From NCBI GenBank assembly GCA_035499215.1, contig DATJZH010000402.1, positions 1 through 12,500 of the forward strand: DNA of 12,500 nt, in the 5' to 3' direction. The position numbers and the translations under genes were made by a program. Shown piece after piece: positions 10,902 to 12,500 of this stretch. How positions within the stretch are numbered: the first letter of the stretch is position 1; each line of letters opens with the position of its first letter. Under the pieces are notes generated by a model. The model made no database searches, was not told where the DNA came from, and saw nothing but the letters and a program-made list of their open reading frames with translations. This DNA comes from DATJZH01 sp035499215. Its GTDB lineage: Bacteria; Actinomycetota; Actinomycetes; Streptosporangiales; Streptosporangiaceae.

Positions 10902-12500
10902 CTTCCCACCCCGCCCGCCCTGTCCGGGCCGGCCAGCCCGTCGCTTTGCCCCGGCCGCGTTCCGGCCCGCTCACTACCGGGCCGTCGCGGGCCCCGGCGC
11001 GCGCGATGCTGCGGGCCGTGGGGCTGAGCGAGGACGACCTGGAGCGCCCGCAGGTCGCCGTCGCCTCGTCCTGGAACGAGGTGACCCCGTGCAACCTGCA
11101 CCTGAACGGCCTGGCCGTCGCCGCCAAGGAAGGCGTCCGGCAGGGCGGCGCCGTGCCGTTCGAGTTCGGCACGATCGCGGTCTCGGACGGGATCTCGATG
11201 GGCACCGAAGGCATGAAGTCCTCGCTGGTCAGCCGCGAGATCATCGCGGACTCGGTCGAGCTGATGGTGCGCGCCGAGAGCTTCGACGCGCTCGTCGCGA
11301 TCGCCGGCTGCGACAAGTCGCTGCCGGGCATGCTGATGGCCTGCGCCCGGCTGAACGGGCCGGCGGCGTTCCTGTACGGCGGCACGATCCTGCCCGGCTG
11401 GGCGCACGGCAGGTCCCTGACGATCCAGGACGTTTTCGAGGCCGTGGGCAGTCACTCCGCAGGCGAGATGAGCGACCGTGAGCTCCTCGACATCGAGCGG
11501 GCAGCCTGTCCCGGCGCCGGATCCTGCGCCGGCATGTACACGGCGAACACGATGTCCGTATGCGCCGAGGCGCTTGGCATGGCCCTGCCCGGCTCGGCCA
11601 CCGCCCCGGCGGTGTCGGCCGAGCGGACCGACCTGGCCCGCCGCACCGGCGAGACCGTGGTCCAGGCCCTCGCGGCCGGGCTGCGGCCGCGTCAGATCAT
11701 GACCAGGCAGGCGTTCCTGAACGCCGCGGCCGTAGTGATGGCGACCGCCGGCTCGACCAACGCCGTGCTGCATCTGCTCGCCATCGCCAGCGAGGCCGAG
11801 GTGGAGCTGACTCTCGATGACTTCGACGCGGTCAGCAGGCGTACGCCGCACATCGTCTCCATGCGGCCGGCCGGCCGGTTCATCATGAGCGAGCTCGACC
11901 AGGCGGGTGGCCTGCCGGTCGTTCTGCGGGAGCTGCTGTCGGCGGGACTGGTGGACGGCGACGCGCTCTCGGTGAACGGGCGCACCCTGGCGCAGAATGT
12001 GGCCGGCGCGCCCGAGCCGGACGGCGACGTCGTGCGGCGGGTACAGGACCCGTTCAAAACGGATGGCGGCCTGGCAGTGCTGCGCGGCAACCTGGTGCCC
12101 AGCGGTGCGGTGGTGAAGACGCCCGGCATCGAGGCGCTGCGGTTCGAGGGCCGGGCCAGGGTGTTCGAGCGCGAGGAAGACTGCATGACCGCGGTCACCG
12201 CCCGGCAGATCACCAAGGGCGACGTGGTCGTGATCAGGAACGAGGGACCCAAGGGCGGCCCCGGCATGCGGGAGATGCTCGCCGTCACCGCGGCGATCAA
12301 GGGCGCGGGCCTGGGCAAGGACGTGGCGCTGGTGACCGACGGCAGGTTCTCGGGCGCGACCTTCGGCGCCTGCGTCGCGCACGCGGCACCTGAGGCGTTC
12401 GACGGCGGCCCGATCGCGCTGGTGGCCGACGGTGATCCGATCGTGCTGGACATCCCGCAGCGGCGGCTCGAGCTGCTGGTCGGCGACGCGGAGCTGGACC
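10898..12500 (+). CDS. ilvD: Dihydroxy-acid dehydratase, 3' end outside the window
   Basis: This Fe-S dehydratase forms the keto acids of valine and isoleucine from the dihydroxy acids made by IlvC. The frame is open from GTG 10898 to the right edge (534 codons), and full-length members are roughly 560-615 residues, so only the C-terminal end is missing. The three cluster cysteines are present: Cys65 (SSWNEVTPCNLHLN), Cys138 (AGCDKSLPGM) and Cys210 (GSCAGMYTANTMS). Also visible are ISMGTEGMKSSLVSRE, YGGTILPG, NEGPKGGPGMREML and VTDGRFSGATFG. GGAGG (10889-10893) lies four bases before the GTG, which overlaps the cimA stop as GTGA. In many actinobacteria ilvD is elsewhere on the chromosome; here it continues the ilvBNC-leuB-cimA operon. 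Confidence 0.95.
   Translation, partial: MTSHPARPVRAGQPVALPRPRSGPLTTGPSRAPARAMLRAVGLSEDDLERPQVAVASSWNEVTPCNLHLNGLAVAAKEGVRQGGAVPFEFGTIAVSDGISMGTEGMKSSLVSREIIADSVELMVRAESFDALVAIAGCDKSLPGMLMACARLNGPAAFLYGGTILPGWAHGRSLTIQDVFEAVGSHSAGEMSDRELLDIERAACPGAGSCAGMYTANTMSVCAEALGMALPGSATAPAVSAERTDLARRTGETVVQALAAGLRPRQIMTRQAFLNAAAVVMATAGSTNAVLHLLAIASEAEVELTLDDFDAVSRRTPHIVSMRPAGRFIMSELDQAGGLPVVLRELLSAGLVDGDALSVNGRTLAQNVAGAPEPDGDVVRRVQDPFKTDGGLAVLRGNLVPSGAVVKTPGIEALRFEGRARVFEREEDCMTAVTARQITKGDVVVIRNEGPKGGPGMREMLAVTAAIKGAGLGKDVALVTDGRFSGATFGACVAHAAPEAFDGGPIALVADGDPIVLDIPQRRLELLVGDAELD

Noticed and set aside
10817..12382. 521-codon open frame on the minus strand opposite ilvD
   Set aside because: ilvD on the plus strand carries all cluster cysteines and conserved motifs; the opposite frame has none.
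1..12500. tRNA, rRNA, CRISPR array, insertion sequence or phage genes
   Set aside because: No cloverleaf-like segment, transposase or integrase motif, or spaced repeat array was found on reading both strands. The repeats seen are contiguous tandem duplications, not spacer arrays.

Overview
The window looks like chromosomal DNA of a high-GC actinobacterium. Base composition is strongly GC-rich, third codon positions are mostly G or C, and GTG starts are common. An IclR-type NdgR/LtbR/AreB-like regulator sits divergent to leuCD, which is a typical actinobacterial arrangement. Nearly everything from about 1.5 kb to the right edge serves branched-chain amino acid synthesis.

Layout. (a) 2-670 (+): the 3' part of a type I methionine aminopeptidase gene that enters from the left. 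(b) 671-968: non-coding or unassigned. (c) 969-1271 (-): a small zinc-knuckle protein resembling the actinobacterial DUF7455 family, with an altered first Cys pair. (d) 1497-2228 (-): an IclR-family regulator, divergent from leuC. (e) 2229-2426: control region between them, holding an inverted repeat, three copies of a 14-bp GAGATC element and a perfect 15-bp tandem duplication just before the leuC ribosome-binding site. (f) 2427-4435 (+): leuC and leuD, overlapping by one base. (g) 4436-4686: a 23-bp tandem repeat, then an attenuator made of a 13-residue leader peptide (Val-Ile-Leu-Ile near its end), a hairpin over its stop codon and an intrinsic terminator. (h) 4687-12500 (+): ilvB, ilvN, ilvC, leuB, cimA and ilvD (cut by the right edge). 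All junctions overlap by 4 nt except ilvN-ilvC, which has a 56-nt gap.

How the genes work together. CimA condenses pyruvate and acetyl-CoA to (R)-citramalate. LeuCD isomerises it and LeuB oxidises it to 2-oxobutyrate. IlvBN, IlvC and IlvD then carry 2-oxobutyrate to the keto acid of isoleucine, and pyruvate to that of valine. LeuCD and LeuB also act in leucine synthesis. All steps of the threonine-independent isoleucine route except the final transamination are therefore encoded together here. No leuA, ilvE or serA is in the window. Two controls are visible: the divergent regulator with its repeat array at leuC, and attenuation before ilvB. I see no mobile element, CRISPR array, rRNA or tRNA.

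The most interesting parts are the ilvB leader, with a possible long-range antiterminator pairing, and the repeat-rich ndgR-leuC spacer. Four short tandem duplications lie within about 7 kb, two in control regions and two in protein termini.
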